A stretch of DNA of 32,512 nucleotides from Candidatus Woesearchaeota archaeon (GCA_016188145.1 JACPIJ010000059.1:1-32512), one strand, 5' to 3'. Shown: positions 20,604-28,819, counted from the first letter of the stretch. Numbers and translations: made by a program. The notes: generated by a model not told the origin, from the letters alone.

Positions 20604-21376
20604 CAGGCAGTGTGTCTTCTTCCGAAAGCTTCCTGCCTTATGTCTGACAGCCTTTGTATCAGGTTTTCCTTATCCCAGTTCGGCCGTTCCCTAGGATCGT
20701 AACGTATGAGGCTGCTTCCAAATTCGGCAAGGGGCTTTGGCGCGTCTGCCGGAAAGTCTTTGCTTAACACAGCAGCTTCCCCACCCAATGCATAAAGCAG
20801 TACCATTCCTGCTCCGTAGATGTCGGTTTCCGGTATTGGTGGCTTGCCACCTGCGAGTTCTGGTGCAGCATATGCGGGTGTTGAGCCTATCGGCCTTGTC
20901 CTGCTTGTTGGCTTGTAAACAGAAAGCCCCCAGTCTATCAGTTTGATGTCATGCTTTTTGTTCTCGACTATGACGTTGCCGGGCTTTACGTCAGAATGCA
21001 CAACGCCGTTTGCATGTGCGTAGTAAAGCGCTCCAAGAAGCCTTTCCAGAATCCAGGATGCGTCTTCTGGATGTATTCTGCCGTTTCTGGCAACGAGGTC
21101 GTCAAGTGTTTTGCCTTCTATCCAGCTCATTACGAGCGCTGCCCTGTGCCTTTCAAGGAGGTAGAAGTCCTTTGCGTTCGGTATGGAGTGGTATTCTCCA
21201 AGCTGCCAGAGCAGCTTTGCCTCTGCCCTCAGCAGTTCCACGTCTTCAGGGTGGGGTTCTTTGTTTATCTTGACGCATGCTGGCTCGTCAAGCAGCTTGT
21301 GCCTTGCCTTGAATATCCTTGCAAATCCGCCCTCCGCAATCTCGTCTGTTATCTCATACTGGTCCAGCATGTTCAT
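20603..21376 (-). CDS. Ser/Thr protein kinase (Hanks type)
   Basis: This is a 257-residue single kinase domain. The Gly loop is EIAEGGFARIFKA (about 13-24), the ATP lysine lies in CVKI (K36), the catalytic loop is HSDVKPGN (127-134, D129), the Mg site is IDWG (147-150, DFG variant), and the activation segment has SRTRPIGSTPAYAAPE with APE at 171-173. All catalytic residues are present. There is no membrane helix or sensor domain, so it is a soluble enzyme. Its start overlaps the nadA stop (ATGA). This ties a protein kinase into an NAD biosynthesis operon, which is unusual. The VWA protein encoded next is the likeliest partner or substrate. Confidence 0.88.
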   Translation of the reverse strand: MNMLDQYEITDEIAEGGFARIFKARHKLLDEPACVKINKEPHPEDVELLRAEAKLLWQLGEYHSIPNAKDFYLLERHRAALVMSWIEGKTLDDLVARNGRIHPEDASWILERLLGALYYAHANGVVHSDVKPGNVIVENKKHDIKLIDWGLSVYKPTSRTRPIGSTPAYAAPELAGGKPPIPETDIYGAGMVLLYALGGEAAVLSKDFPADAPKPLAEFGSSLIRYDPRERPNWDKENLIQRLSDIRQEAFGRRHTA

Positions 21377-22416
21377 TTTGCATCCCCCCTCACTTCGCCA
21401 AGCTCGAACATTCTTTCCAAGGCCTTGTAAGCCTTTACTCTGATGTGTTCTGGCACAAGTATCTCTGGCTTCTCATCCCTGAGCGAGTCCCTCAGGTTGC
21501 GCAGCGTTACTGTTTTCATGTAAGGGCAGAGGTTGCACGGCCCTACCATCTCGATATCCTCTCCTTTCTGGGCGTATTCGTTTTTTATCGTGGAAGAAAG
21601 CCCGCACTCCGTCGCCATTAGGAAAGTGAGGTGCTCGCCGCTCTTTTTTGCAGCTGCCGTTTCCCTTGCTATGTACTTGCGCATGTCGTTTGTGCCGCCA
21701 TGGAAGTCGGCTGCCGCTATGATTGAGGGGTCGCATTCGTAGTGCGCCAGAACCCTGAGCCCGGGCATTAGCTTTCTTATGTTGGGAATGTCTAATGCTG
21801 TGAATGTCTCATGCAGGATGCATGCTCCGTCATAAGTGATTATTTCCTTGTCAGGGAGCTCTGCCTTCAGGTTGGCTCCCATGTACTTGTCAGGTATGAA
21901 CAGTATCTGCCTTTGCGGCAGCTTTGAGATTATGGTCTTGACATTTGCTGACGTTACGCAAACATCTGATTCGGCCTTGACTTCCGCTGTTGTGTTTACA
22001 TAGGTTACAACAGCTGCGTCAGGATAGGCTTCCCTCAGCCTTCTCACGTCCTCGCCGGTTATGCTGTCCGCGAGCGAGCATCCAGCTTCAAGCGTGGGCA
22101 GAATTACCTTTTTGGCAGGGTTGAGTATCTTTGCTGTCTCTGCCATGAACTTCACGCCTGCAAATACGATAATGTCTGCGGTTGTTTCCCTTGCCTGCCT
22201 ACTGAGGTCAAGAGAGTCTCCAAGGTAGTCTGCAACTAGCTTTACAGCATCCCTCATGTACCAGTGGCCCAGCACGACTGCGTTTTTCTCCCTTTTCAGG
22301 GCATTGATTGCTTCTATGACTGTAACTGTCTCTTCAAGGTCTGGAATCTGGTCTCTTCCGAAAAGGAGCTGTTTCCTTAGTTCTGCAGGCGTAATCAGCT
22401 TTTGCTCGATTGCCAT
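21373..22416 (-). CDS. nadA: Quinolinate synthase NadA
   Basis: This 347-residue [4Fe-4S] enzyme condenses iminoaspartate with dihydroxyacetone phosphate to quinolinate, the first committed step of de novo NAD synthesis. Motifs: VVLGHWYMRDAVK, VFAGVKFMAETAKILNP, the cluster cysteine of LEAGCSLAD (C113), a second in DGACILHE (C199), and the third in CNLCPYMK (C297); these positions coincide almost exactly with the three ligands reported for E. coli NadA. Neither NadB/aspartate dehydrogenase nor NadC lies in the window, so the rest of the route must be elsewhere. It is 4 bases from the Nudix-NMNAT gene and overlaps the kinase gene. Confidence 0.95.
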   Translation of the reverse strand: MAIEQKLITPAELRKQLLFGRDQIPDLEETVTVIEAINALKREKNAVVLGHWYMRDAVKLVADYLGDSLDLSRQARETTADIIVFAGVKFMAETAKILNPAKKVILPTLEAGCSLADSITGEDVRRLREAYPDAAVVTYVNTTAEVKAESDVCVTSANVKTIISKLPQRQILFIPDKYMGANLKAELPDKEIITYDGACILHETFTALDIPNIRKLMPGLRVLAHYECDPSIIAAADFHGGTNDMRKYIARETAAAKKSGEHLTFLMATECGLSSTIKNEYAQKGEDIEMVGPCNLCPYMKTVTLRNLRDSLRDEKPEILVPEHIRVKAYKALERMFELGEVRGDAK

Positions 22417-22420
22417 TTTT

Positions 22421-23509
22421 TTACCCCTCTGCCACCCTGAGTTTCTCTGCGGCAGCGTCTCTTCTGTACAGGCCCTCGTCAGCCATCGCTGCTATTGTCT
22501 CAAGCCCGAACTCCTTCCTAAAGCGCCCCACAAGGCCGTTGCGCTCAAGGTAGTCTGCAACAGCTACCGGCACCATTGGCTTCCAAAGGCTGCCTTGGGC
22601 TATTGCCGTCCTTACCATTGTGCCGCTAAGCATTATCCAGCTCTCCCTCGGGATTATTTCGTACGAGTTTATTGCAGGGTAATGCGGTGCAAGAAGCTGC
22701 TTTGCGTACTCGTTTCCTGTAACAAAACAGTCCAGTGTGCCGTATGCAGCAACAGCTTCCTCAGCCCATTTTTTGCCGTCCTTGAATTCGGGGATGTGGC
22801 CATAATCCTGAATGAATGCAAAGCGGTAGTTGCTGAACCTTGGCCCCAGGTGCAGGTCAATCATGTCCCTTGCCTCTTCTGCAGTGAAGGGATTTCTGGA
22901 ATTGTACTTGTTGCTGCTTCCGATGCCGATTACCACTTCATTAGCCTGTCCGCATACGGCTTCAAGCATTAATGCCGAGCCAATGTGTAAAGGCCTGAAC
23001 CTTCCGACGACACCTGCCTTTCCGAGGGGCTTTTCAATGGCGCCTTGCCTGGCTTTTGAAATGTAGTCGCTCAGGATTTTCGCGTGGTCAAACGCCAGCT
23101 TCATGCCGTCTGAGCTGCCGCCGCTAATCAGATGTTTAACTTCGTCAATGCTGTAGACTCTGGCTCCTGCAGCATCATCGCCTGCCCTGAGCTCACCATA
23201 GCCTGTTCCTGCATATGCGATGCTTATCATGTGCCCTCTCGGATCCCTATCTGGCGCGTCGAAAATGGCAAAATGTTTTCTGCCCTTCACTATATACGTC
23301 AAGCTGGTTTCTTCCATTGCTTCCTTTCGCACGTTTTCTTCAAGCGTCAGCCCGCCTTCAGCGAACCCTCCAGGTATTGCTATTCCATGCGGAGGGTTTT
23401 TCCTGGTGATGAGCACAATCCCTCCCCTGTACTCTATAATAGCATCAGTAGTTGGTATTGGGTTGTTGTACCCGCTGCTGTGCACAATCCTCGTTCCTCT
23501 GCTGGTCAT
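22421..23509 (-). CDS. Nudix-NMN adenylyltransferase fusion
   Basis: This protein is 362 residues from the ATG at 23509, which overlaps the nadE stop by ATGA; the track's extra 76 N-terminal residues are out-of-frame nadE sequence. Residues about 15-155 are a Nudix domain whose box is partly degraded: L54 replaces the first Glu, K62 replaces the Arg, and E63, E66 and E67 are kept. Residues about 163-335 are an archaeal-type NMN adenylyltransferase with GRFRPLHIGS, SSNKYNSRNPFTAEEARDMI and LSGTMVRTAI. The usual HxGH motif reads HIGS, so the second catalytic His is Ser. Bacterial NadM-Nudix fusions have the opposite domain order. Expected reaction: NMN or NaMN plus ATP to the dinucleotide. Confidence 0.85.
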   Translation of the reverse strand: MTSRGTRIVHSSGYNNPIPTTDAIIEYRGGIVLITRKNPPHGIAIPGGFAEGGLTLEENVRKEAMEETSLTYIVKGRKHFAIFDAPDRDPRGHMISIAYAGTGYGELRAGDDAAGARVYSIDEVKHLISGGSSDGMKLAFDHAKILSDYISKARQGAIEKPLGKAGVVGRFRPLHIGSALMLEAVCGQANEVVIGIGSSNKYNSRNPFTAEEARDMIDLHLGPRFSNYRFAFIQDYGHIPEFKDGKKWAEEAVAAYGTLDCFVTGNEYAKQLLAPHYPAINSYEIIPRESWIMLSGTMVRTAIAQGSLWKPMVPVAVADYLERNGLVGRFRKEFGLETIAAMADEGLYRRDAAAEKLRVAEG

Positions 23510-25533
23510 GCTGTCCTCACCTCTGCAGCTGCCCCCAGTGCCACCATCCTTTCTGACTCTGGTTCGTATCTTTCCATACGCAGCACCTTCTCCCTTAGCA
23601 GCTTGTAGCCCTCTGTGATGTGCGGCGGCAGTATGCTTTCCCTCCTGTCGTAGCCAAAGGCTGTTGGGCTTGTAACGATGATTGGCGGGCTTTGGATGCG
23701 CTTGAACACGTTGCCCTGCACCTTTCTCACGACCCACTCAAGGTCTTTGACAAACTCTGCAGGCTTGTCCATTCCCCAGCGCTGCATCAGGGCTGTGCTT
23801 ATGCCGAGGTTTCTCTCCATGGCTCCGTCAAGGTACCACTGCATGATGCCTTCTGGCGTCTTTATCATGTAAGCAGTCATTGCTTCAACCAGAGCGCAGT
23901 GATACCCCAGCTTGATCTGGCTGACCTGCTTTTCCTTGAGCTCAGGTCCTGAGGGAACCTGGTCTGCCCTGTACCTGAACAGCTCGTCAGGAATCAGCTT
24001 TTCAGGGATAACTTCGCGCCTGAAAACCTCCTCGTTGAGGTAGCGCGCGAGCTCAAACACCTCCTTCTTTGTAAGGTCGCCGATTGGAGCTATTGCCCCT
24101 CCCACGTCACCATACAGAGTTGCATACCCGAGCGCGACCTCTGTCTTGTTGCCGTTGTTGGTAAAGAGCGCGCCGTATTTGCCTGCAAGGTTTGACAGTA
24201 TAGATGTTCCCCTGATTTTGGCAGCAACGTTCTCCGCATAGTCGCTGTCTGCCAGCTTCCTTCCGCTGCCGTCCAGGTCAAACCTGTCAATCAGCTCAAC
24301 ATTGGCGTTGACAATGTCTTCAATTGGGATCTGCACGTAGCCAATTCCCAGGCTTTCTGCAATCTGGGCTGCCGCGTTCCTTGTCTTGGCAGTGTTGTGT
24401 CTGGTTGGCATGTTGACAGCAAGCACTTTTTCAGGCCCTACTGCAATGCTGAGCAAAGCTGCAACAACTGCGCTGTCAATCCCGCCAGAAAGCCCTATGA
24501 CGTAGCGCGGCTGCTCTTTCATTCCTGACATGTTCTTGACGTGCCTGATGCCTGCAATGATTGCCTCATACTTTTGCGCTATCCGCGGCTTCTCAACCCT
24601 TTCCACAGCTGCTTTGTTCAGGTCTGCGTCGCTGATTATGATTAGCTCTTCCCTGTACGGGGCTGCGCTGAGCCTCACAGGCTTGCCTTCGCCGTTATAA
24701 ACCGTTGAGCTGCCCTCGAGTGTGATGATGTTCTTGCCGTTGTTCTGGGCGCCTGTGTGGTTAACGTACAGGAATGGCACGAAGTCTTTTCCTGATTCCT
24801 GTGCCAGGAACCGTACCCTCCTGTCCCTCGCATTATTCTTGCCATAAGTCCATGGCGATGATGATATGTTGACTATCATTTGTGCGCCGTTGCTGATGAG
24901 AATCTTCGTTACATTCTCAGCTCCGCCATTTCTCCTGTATTCTGCGCACCACAGGTCTTCGCAGACCTCAAATCCAATAGGCACTTTTTTTCCATTAACC
25001 TCTATGAGGAATGGCTGCACAATTTCTTCCAGTGTTTTCCCGGCATCCTTTGCCACATCTTCAAGAGAAAAGAAGTATCTCTCGTCATCAAAGAAGCGGT
25101 AGTTTGGCAGCAGCGTTTTCGGCTCCACTCCCTGCGGCAGTATGCTCGTTTCCCTCAGCCTGGGCGCTGGCCTGCCGTTCTGGAAAACATAAACAGCATT
25201 GTACTTCCTGCTCCTGCCGTCCTTGTTGGGGTGCGGCCCTTTTTCTCCGGTCCTTTCGTTTATGGCTTTGTCTGTGTCCACAAAGATGTTGCCGTATGCA
25301 ATTGCAATTCCATTGCTTGCTTTTCGAATTTCCTCATTGAATGACATGAACTCGCGCAGGAGGTCTTCCCTGTAGAAGTGGTCTGTGAGCAGGTAGCCCG
25401 GCACGCACATCTCCGGGAAGGCTATGAGGTCAACGCCTTCCCTTTTTGCCCTTTCAACCATCTCCAGCATTGCCTCAAGGTTTTTCCTTGGGCTTCCCGG
25501 AACCACTTCCATCTGAGCTAGGGCTACCTTCAC
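23506..25533 (-). CDS. nadE: Glutamine-dependent NAD+ synthetase
   Basis: This 675-residue enzyme has two domains. The N-terminal nitrilase-type glutaminase starts at residue 1 (MKVALAQMEVVPGSPRKNLE) with triad E41 (AFPEMC), K139 (EPKTLLPNY) and C191 (FEVCEDLW). The C-terminal ATP pyrophosphatase domain has YVIGLSGGIDSAVVAAL at about 345-360 and later TNNGNKTEVALGYATLYGD. It makes NAD from deamido-NAD, ATP and ammonia released from glutamine. Length and order match the bacterial/eukaryotic two-domain form; many archaea have an ammonia-only short NadE, so this long form is notable. It is 11 bases from the nicotinamidase gene and overlaps the Nudix-NMNAT gene. Confidence 0.95.
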   Translation of the reverse strand: MKVALAQMEVVPGSPRKNLEAMLEMVERAKREGVDLIAFPEMCVPGYLLTDHFYREDLLREFMSFNEEIRKASNGIAIAYGNIFVDTDKAINERTGEKGPHPNKDGRSRKYNAVYVFQNGRPAPRLRETSILPQGVEPKTLLPNYRFFDDERYFFSLEDVAKDAGKTLEEIVQPFLIEVNGKKVPIGFEVCEDLWCAEYRRNGGAENVTKILISNGAQMIVNISSSPWTYGKNNARDRRVRFLAQESGKDFVPFLYVNHTGAQNNGKNIITLEGSSTVYNGEGKPVRLSAAPYREELIIISDADLNKAAVERVEKPRIAQKYEAIIAGIRHVKNMSGMKEQPRYVIGLSGGIDSAVVAALLSIAVGPEKVLAVNMPTRHNTAKTRNAAAQIAESLGIGYVQIPIEDIVNANVELIDRFDLDGSGRKLADSDYAENVAAKIRGTSILSNLAGKYGALFTNNGNKTEVALGYATLYGDVGGAIAPIGDLTKKEVFELARYLNEEVFRREVIPEKLIPDELFRYRADQVPSGPELKEKQVSQIKLGYHCALVEAMTAYMIKTPEGIMQWYLDGAMERNLGISTALMQRWGMDKPAEFVKDLEWVVRKVQGNVFKRIQSPPIIVTSPTAFGYDRRESILPPHITEGYKLLREKVLRMERYEPESERMVALGAAAEVRTA

Positions 25534-25544
25534 TTTTTATCGCC

Positions 25545-26180
25545 TCACTGCAAGTATTTCTCCAGGGTTGCTGCTTCCACAATCTTTGCCCCTCTGCGAA
25601 CCCAATTTGCTGTCGGGTCTGGTATTCCCGGCAGGCCTTTGATTGCGTCTGCGATTACGTAAACTTCTTTGCCCCTGTCAAGCAGGCCCTGGACTGCAAA
25701 GTCCACGCATACATTTGCTGCAACGCCGTAAACAAAAGCCCTGCCGGGTTTCAGGTATGCAAGCACAGCTTCCGCGTGAGGAGAGCCGTGCGTTTTGTGG
25801 AACACGTCAAAGTCGTCCTTTGTCAGTACAATGTTGCGGTGTTCTGCCAGCAGCCTTTCGTCAAGAGTTTTGTCCCTCCAGTCAAGCAGGTAAGCATCCT
25901 CAGGCTTTGTTGCAGGCACGAACTCAGCCCCTGGCGTGCCGTACATGCAGTGCTCCGGAAATGTTGTTACAAAGTCTGGCTTGTCAGAGAGCTCGTGAGA
26001 ATTTTTGTCATGGGAGTCTGCAGTATTGACAACGACAAGCCCGTAACTTGCTGCCAATCCTGTAAGCTTCCTCAATGCTGGCTCTATCTTCTCAGCGTCA
26101 GGCACGTAGAGCTTGCCTTCCTTTCTCATGAAGTCGAACTGCGTGTCAACGTTCCAAAATACGGTACTTACGGTCATCAT
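25545..26180 (-). CDS. pncA: Nicotinamidase (isochorismatase family)
   Basis: This protein is 211 residues from the ATG at 26180; GGAGGTGGAG precedes it, and the track's longer start runs through another frame. The catalytic triad of the cysteine hydrolase family is visible: D12 (NVDTQFDF), K121 (VLTKDDFDVF) and C158 (GVAANVCVD). ADSHDKNSHE (D56, H58, H62) supplies the metal site typical of nicotinamidases. It converts nicotinamide to nicotinate, the substrate of the upstream nicotinate phosphoribosyltransferase. The NAD cluster context makes nicotinamide a much better substrate than isochorismate. Confidence 0.88.
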   Translation of the reverse strand: MMTVSTVFWNVDTQFDFMRKEGKLYVPDAEKIEPALRKLTGLAASYGLVVVNTADSHDKNSHELSDKPDFVTTFPEHCMYGTPGAEFVPATKPEDAYLLDWRDKTLDERLLAEHRNIVLTKDDFDVFHKTHGSPHAEAVLAYLKPGRAFVYGVAANVCVDFAVQGLLDRGKEVYVIADAIKGLPGIPDPTANWVRRGAKIVEAATLEKYLQ

Positions 26181-26181
26181 C

Positions 26182-26298
26182 TTACTCCACCTCCAGCGGC
26201 AGACCGCCATAAACAATCACCACAGTATACTCGCCTCCCTTGCCCCTGACGGTTCCAACGATTTCCTCGAGCCTTTTGCCATTTCTCGTTCCGATCAT
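26182..26298 (-). CDS. Small ORF (38 residues) before nicotinamidase
   Basis: This is too short for the track. ATG at 26298, TAA at 26182-26184, one base before the nicotinamidase start. The product is MIGTRNGKRLEEIVGTVRGK and then GGEYTVVIVYGGLPLEVE: a helix-turn and two strands, basic then acidic. The ribosome site of nicotinamidase lies in its last codons, so it may be a leader peptide or a small subunit. No similarity is recognised. It lies directly after a weak NrtR-like site. Confidence 0.4.
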   Translation of the reverse strand: MIGTRNGKRLEEIVGTVRGKGGEYTVVIVYGGLPLEVE

Positions 26299-26328
26299 TT
26301 CAATCACATCACATCATTTGAAATTGTG

Positions 26329-26349
26329 TTTTTGTGTTTTTCACACTAA
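26329..26349 (-). promoter_or_regulatory. Weak NrtR-like site upstream of nicotinamidase
   Basis: TTTTTGT-N7-ACACTAA has one perfect half-site and one with 5 of 7 matches, at the same 7-base spacing as the strong sites. It touches the stop codon of the nicotinate phosphoribosyltransferase gene. No clear TATA box lies upstream (only GTTTTAA), so an internal promoter here is possible but not strong. Confidence 0.3.
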
Positions 26350-27726
26350 CTAGGCCGTTAAAACGGGCTTTGCAGAGTATCTTTCCTTCAGCGATGTCAC
26401 AAGCCTTTGCAGCCCTGACGAAATTTCAATAGTGTAAAGCCTTGCCGCAGCCTTCGTTACCTTAAGTGCGTCAGGAAGCCTTTCAACGCACGCCAGCGCA
26501 TAGCCCCTTATCTCGCTTAGCTGCCTTCTTTCGGCAACTCTTTTGCCATCCAAAACAACAGGTTCAAGCAACGGTGCCCCTTCATGCTCTTCCCCGTCAA
26601 GCGCGATTATGTCGTGCAGGTATTTCCCATCAGTTCCTGTAACCCTGAAAAGCTGCTTCTTTCCAGGCAGTGTCTGCTTTTCAGCCGAGAGCTTGATTTT
26701 GGCGCCGTCAGTATCTTCCACAAGCTTGTAAACTCCTGATATTGCAGCCACAGGCTTTGCTGTTATCATCTCTGTTCCTACACCGTAGCCATCTATCTTC
26801 GCGCCTCTCTTCCTGAGTTCCTCAATCTTGTACTCGTTCAGGTCGTTGCTTGCTACAATTTTGACATACCTGAGGCCGCCCTTGTCAAGTATCTGCCTAA
26901 CCCTTACAGATAAGTCTGCGAGTTCCCCAGAGTCAAGCCTCACAGCACCCAATCTCCCGTCTTTCGCTTCGAGCTCTTTTGCAACAATTGCCGCATTTCT
27001 GGCCCCTTCTATTGTGTCGTAGGTGTCAATCAGCAGCGTTGCGTTATTCGGAAATGTCCTGGCATAAGCCCTGAATGCTTCCAGCTCTGTCGGGAAGCTC
27101 ATCACGAAGCTGTGCGCGTGCGTGCCTGAGATTGGGATGCCAAACTCCATCCCGGCTTTGACGTTGCTTGTCGCGACCGCCCCTCCAATGTAGGCTGCCC
27201 TTGCTCCTTTCATCGCAGCATCCTCTCCCTGTGCCCTTCTCAGCCCGAAGTCAACAACTGCCGCGCCTCCTGCGGCGTTGACCACCCTGTTTGCCTTTGT
27301 CGCAACCATTGTCTGGAAGTTGATTATGTTGAGCAGTGCGGTCTCCAAAAACTGGGCTTCTGTCCTTCTTGCCGTAACCCTGACTATTGGCTCGTTCGGG
27401 AAGACAGGCGTTCCCTCCTTTACAGCGTAGATATTGCCTGTGAACCTGAAGCCTTCCAGGAAGTCTAAGAATGCGTTGGTGAAGAGGCCCTGCCCTCTGA
27501 GGTATTCTATCTCGTTCGGTTTGAAGGCTACGCTGGTTGCATAGTCAATAGCGTCCTCTATACCATTCGCGATGAAATAGCCCCAGTCTTCAGGCAATTT
27601 CCTTATGAACAGGTCAAACGTTGCCACTTCATCCTTATCGTTGTCAAAGTACGCAGCGTTCATTGTAAGCTGGTACAGGTCTGTCAGCATTGTTTTCTCC
27701 CGCATCTTTCCCGCCGCTTCAGACAC
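26350..27726 (-). CDS. pncB: Nicotinate phosphoribosyltransferase
   Basis: This 458-residue enzyme makes nicotinate mononucleotide from nicotinate and PRPP, with ATP hydrolysis. It opens with the family motif MLTDLYQLTMNAAYFDN, followed by FLFLRKLP-type FDLFIRKLPEDWGYFIANG, VDFGLRRAQGEDAAMKGARAAYIGG, SGTHAHSFVMSFP (the region with the phosphorylated catalytic His), and LLIDTYDTIEGARNA. Length is normal. The GTG at 27726 is used; ATGs 7 and 12 codons later are alternatives. It is the first structural gene after nrtR, with its own TATA box and operator 90-120 bases upstream. It links nicotinamidase to the adenylyltransferase. Confidence 0.94.
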   Translation of the reverse strand: MSEAAGKMREKTMLTDLYQLTMNAAYFDNDKDEVATFDLFIRKLPEDWGYFIANGIEDAIDYATSVAFKPNEIEYLRGQGLFTNAFLDFLEGFRFTGNIYAVKEGTPVFPNEPIVRVTARRTEAQFLETALLNIINFQTMVATKANRVVNAAGGAAVVDFGLRRAQGEDAAMKGARAAYIGGAVATSNVKAGMEFGIPISGTHAHSFVMSFPTELEAFRAYARTFPNNATLLIDTYDTIEGARNAAIVAKELEAKDGRLGAVRLDSGELADLSVRVRQILDKGGLRYVKIVASNDLNEYKIEELRKRGAKIDGYGVGTEMITAKPVAAISGVYKLVEDTDGAKIKLSAEKQTLPGKKQLFRVTGTDGKYLHDIIALDGEEHEGAPLLEPVVLDGKRVAERRQLSEIRGYALACVERLPDALKVTKAAARLYTIEISSGLQRLVTSLKERYSAKPVLTA

Positions 27727-27946
27727 CTTTTCATCACCTATCAGTTATTGTTATTTTTACACTTACTCCTTTCTTAAAAAAGCCCGTGAAAAGTTTATTA
27801 TCAATATTCACGAGCTTAGTGTGTGGTATACACTAACTACTATTTAAATGTTTTGCATATGCTTGATATACTCAGCAATCGCACGCGGCAGCGGCTAAAA
27901 TTGGCGTATAAGAACTCAGTACCCAGCACTGGTACTATGATCAATC
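27727..27946 (-). promoter_or_regulatory. Promoter, NrtR operator and leader of pncB
   Basis: TATA box TTTAAATA on the minus strand (27841-27848). Four bases downstream is a perfect 21-bp dyad TTAGTGT-N7-ACACTAA (27816-27836), the best operator copy in the window, lying over the expected transcription start. The leader of about 95 bases contains CGTGAA/TTCACG, able to form a hairpin, and a ribosome site near AGGTGATG. Downstream of the nrtR stop, AGTACC/GGTACT forms a 6-bp stem (about 27920-27938) that may help end the nrtR message. Confidence 0.75.
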
Positions 27947-28630
27947 CTAAGTGAATACCTGTATCCTGTCCTTTAGCGGTTGATAGTCTTTGTCCTTGAA
28001 CGTGTAGAGCTGGGCAGGTCTGTGGGCGCCTTCCATCTTGGCTTCGTTAAGCTTTTTTAGAATTCCAAGCTCTTTTATGCGCCTTCTGAAGTTTCTCTTG
28101 TCGAGATCCTTTTTAAGGACAAGTTCGTAAAGGTGTTGCAGTTCGCTAAGTGTAAACTTGCTGGGAAGTATTTGCACGGCAACGTTTGTGGCCTGTATTT
28201 CAAACCTCAGCTCGTTGAGGGCGTCTTCTATTATCCGCTTGTGGTCAAACGCCAGCTCCCTGAGGTCGTCAGCCGAGTGCCATTCTGCCCCGAGCGCGTC
28301 AGCAGTGGAAGCAAGTTCCTGGCCCGGGCTTATCAGTGCAAGGTATGCCACGCTCAGCACCCTCCCCCTGGGGTCTCGTTTCACTTCGCCGTATGCTCCA
28401 AGCTGGTGCAGGTATATCCTGCTAATGTTGGTCTCCTCAGTAAGCTCCCTTTTTACAGCGCCCTCAAGCTCCTCGTTTTCCTCAACAAAACCGCCTGGCA
28501 GTGCCAGCTTGCCTTTGAAAGGCGGCTTGTTGCGCCTTATTAGAAGCACCTTCAGGTCTTCATGGATTACCGAGAAAACCACGGCATCAACTGCCACCCT
28601 CATGTAGCCTTCTGCCTTTTCATTAGCCAT
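27947..28630 (-). CDS. nrtR: NrtR-type transcription regulator (Nudix + winged helix)
   Basis: This protein is 227 residues from the ATG at 28630; the track's longer start runs through the promoter. Residues about 10-140 are a Nudix domain with box GGFVEENEELEGAVKRELTE (REL-x-EE intact, the following Gly replaced by Asn). Residues about 155-220 form the winged helix of NrtR proteins (KFTLSELQHLYELVLKKDLDKRNFRRRI, then ELGILKKL). NrtR repressors sense ADP-ribose or related NAD metabolites with the Nudix fold and repress NAD genes. The gene is followed by the NAD genes, and inverted repeats occur in its own and their promoters. The family is best known in bacteria, so this archaeal copy may have been transferred. 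Confidence 0.85.
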   Translation of the reverse strand: MANEKAEGYMRVAVDAVVFSVIHEDLKVLLIRRNKPPFKGKLALPGGFVEENEELEGAVKRELTEETNISRIYLHQLGAYGEVKRDPRGRVLSVAYLALISPGQELASTADALGAEWHSADDLRELAFDHKRIIEDALNELRFEIQATNVAVQILPSKFTLSELQHLYELVLKKDLDKRNFRRRIKELGILKKLNEAKMEGAHRPAQLYTFKDKDYQPLKDRIQVFT

Positions 28631-28641
28631 TTTATCACTAC

Positions 28642-28670
28642 ATAGTGTTTTAATTACACTTATATTTAAA
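28642..28670 (-). promoter_or_regulatory. nrtR promoter with autoregulatory NrtR-type operator
   Basis: TATA box TTTAAATA on the minus strand (28663-28670) abuts ATAGTGT-N7-ACACTTA (28642-28662), which pairs at AGTGT/ACACT with the same 7-base spacer as the other sites. The expected transcription start is near 28638, about 8 bases before the ATG. This suggests autoregulation. Confidence 0.65.
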
Positions 28671-28708
28671 CGTTGCGGTTTGTTGGCGCGATTAAGCATC
28701 CCACAATA

Positions 28709-28716
28709 TTTATAAA
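28709..28716 (+). promoter_or_regulatory. TATA box of the tRNA-Ile gene
   Basis: TTTATAAA lies 26-33 bases before the first base of the tRNA, the normal archaeal distance. Confidence 0.6.
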
Positions 28717-28780
28717 CAATCTTTTTTGCTCGGTAGCTTGTGGGCCCGTAGCTCAGCTTGGTTAGAGCGCCGGTCTTATA

Positions 28781-28819
28781 TGACCACTATCGGTTCAGCC
28801 ATTGATTTGGCGCTAAGAA
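28781..28819 (+). other. Anticodon-loop intron of tRNA-Ile (37/38, 39 bases)
   Basis: Centre helix CTTA (28775-28778) with TAAG (28814-28817); bulges TA^T and AA^A. The inner helix is irregular (G-C, an internal loop, then CCA/TGG). A competing fold, ATCGGT (28789-28794) with GCCGAT (28821-28826), uses the 3' exon, so the precursor may switch between folds. Confidence 0.6.

Noticed and set aside
23510-23737. Upstream extension of the Nudix-NMNAT frame by 76 residues
   Set aside because: It is nadE sequence read in another frame; the ATG at 23509 forms a normal ATGA overlap.
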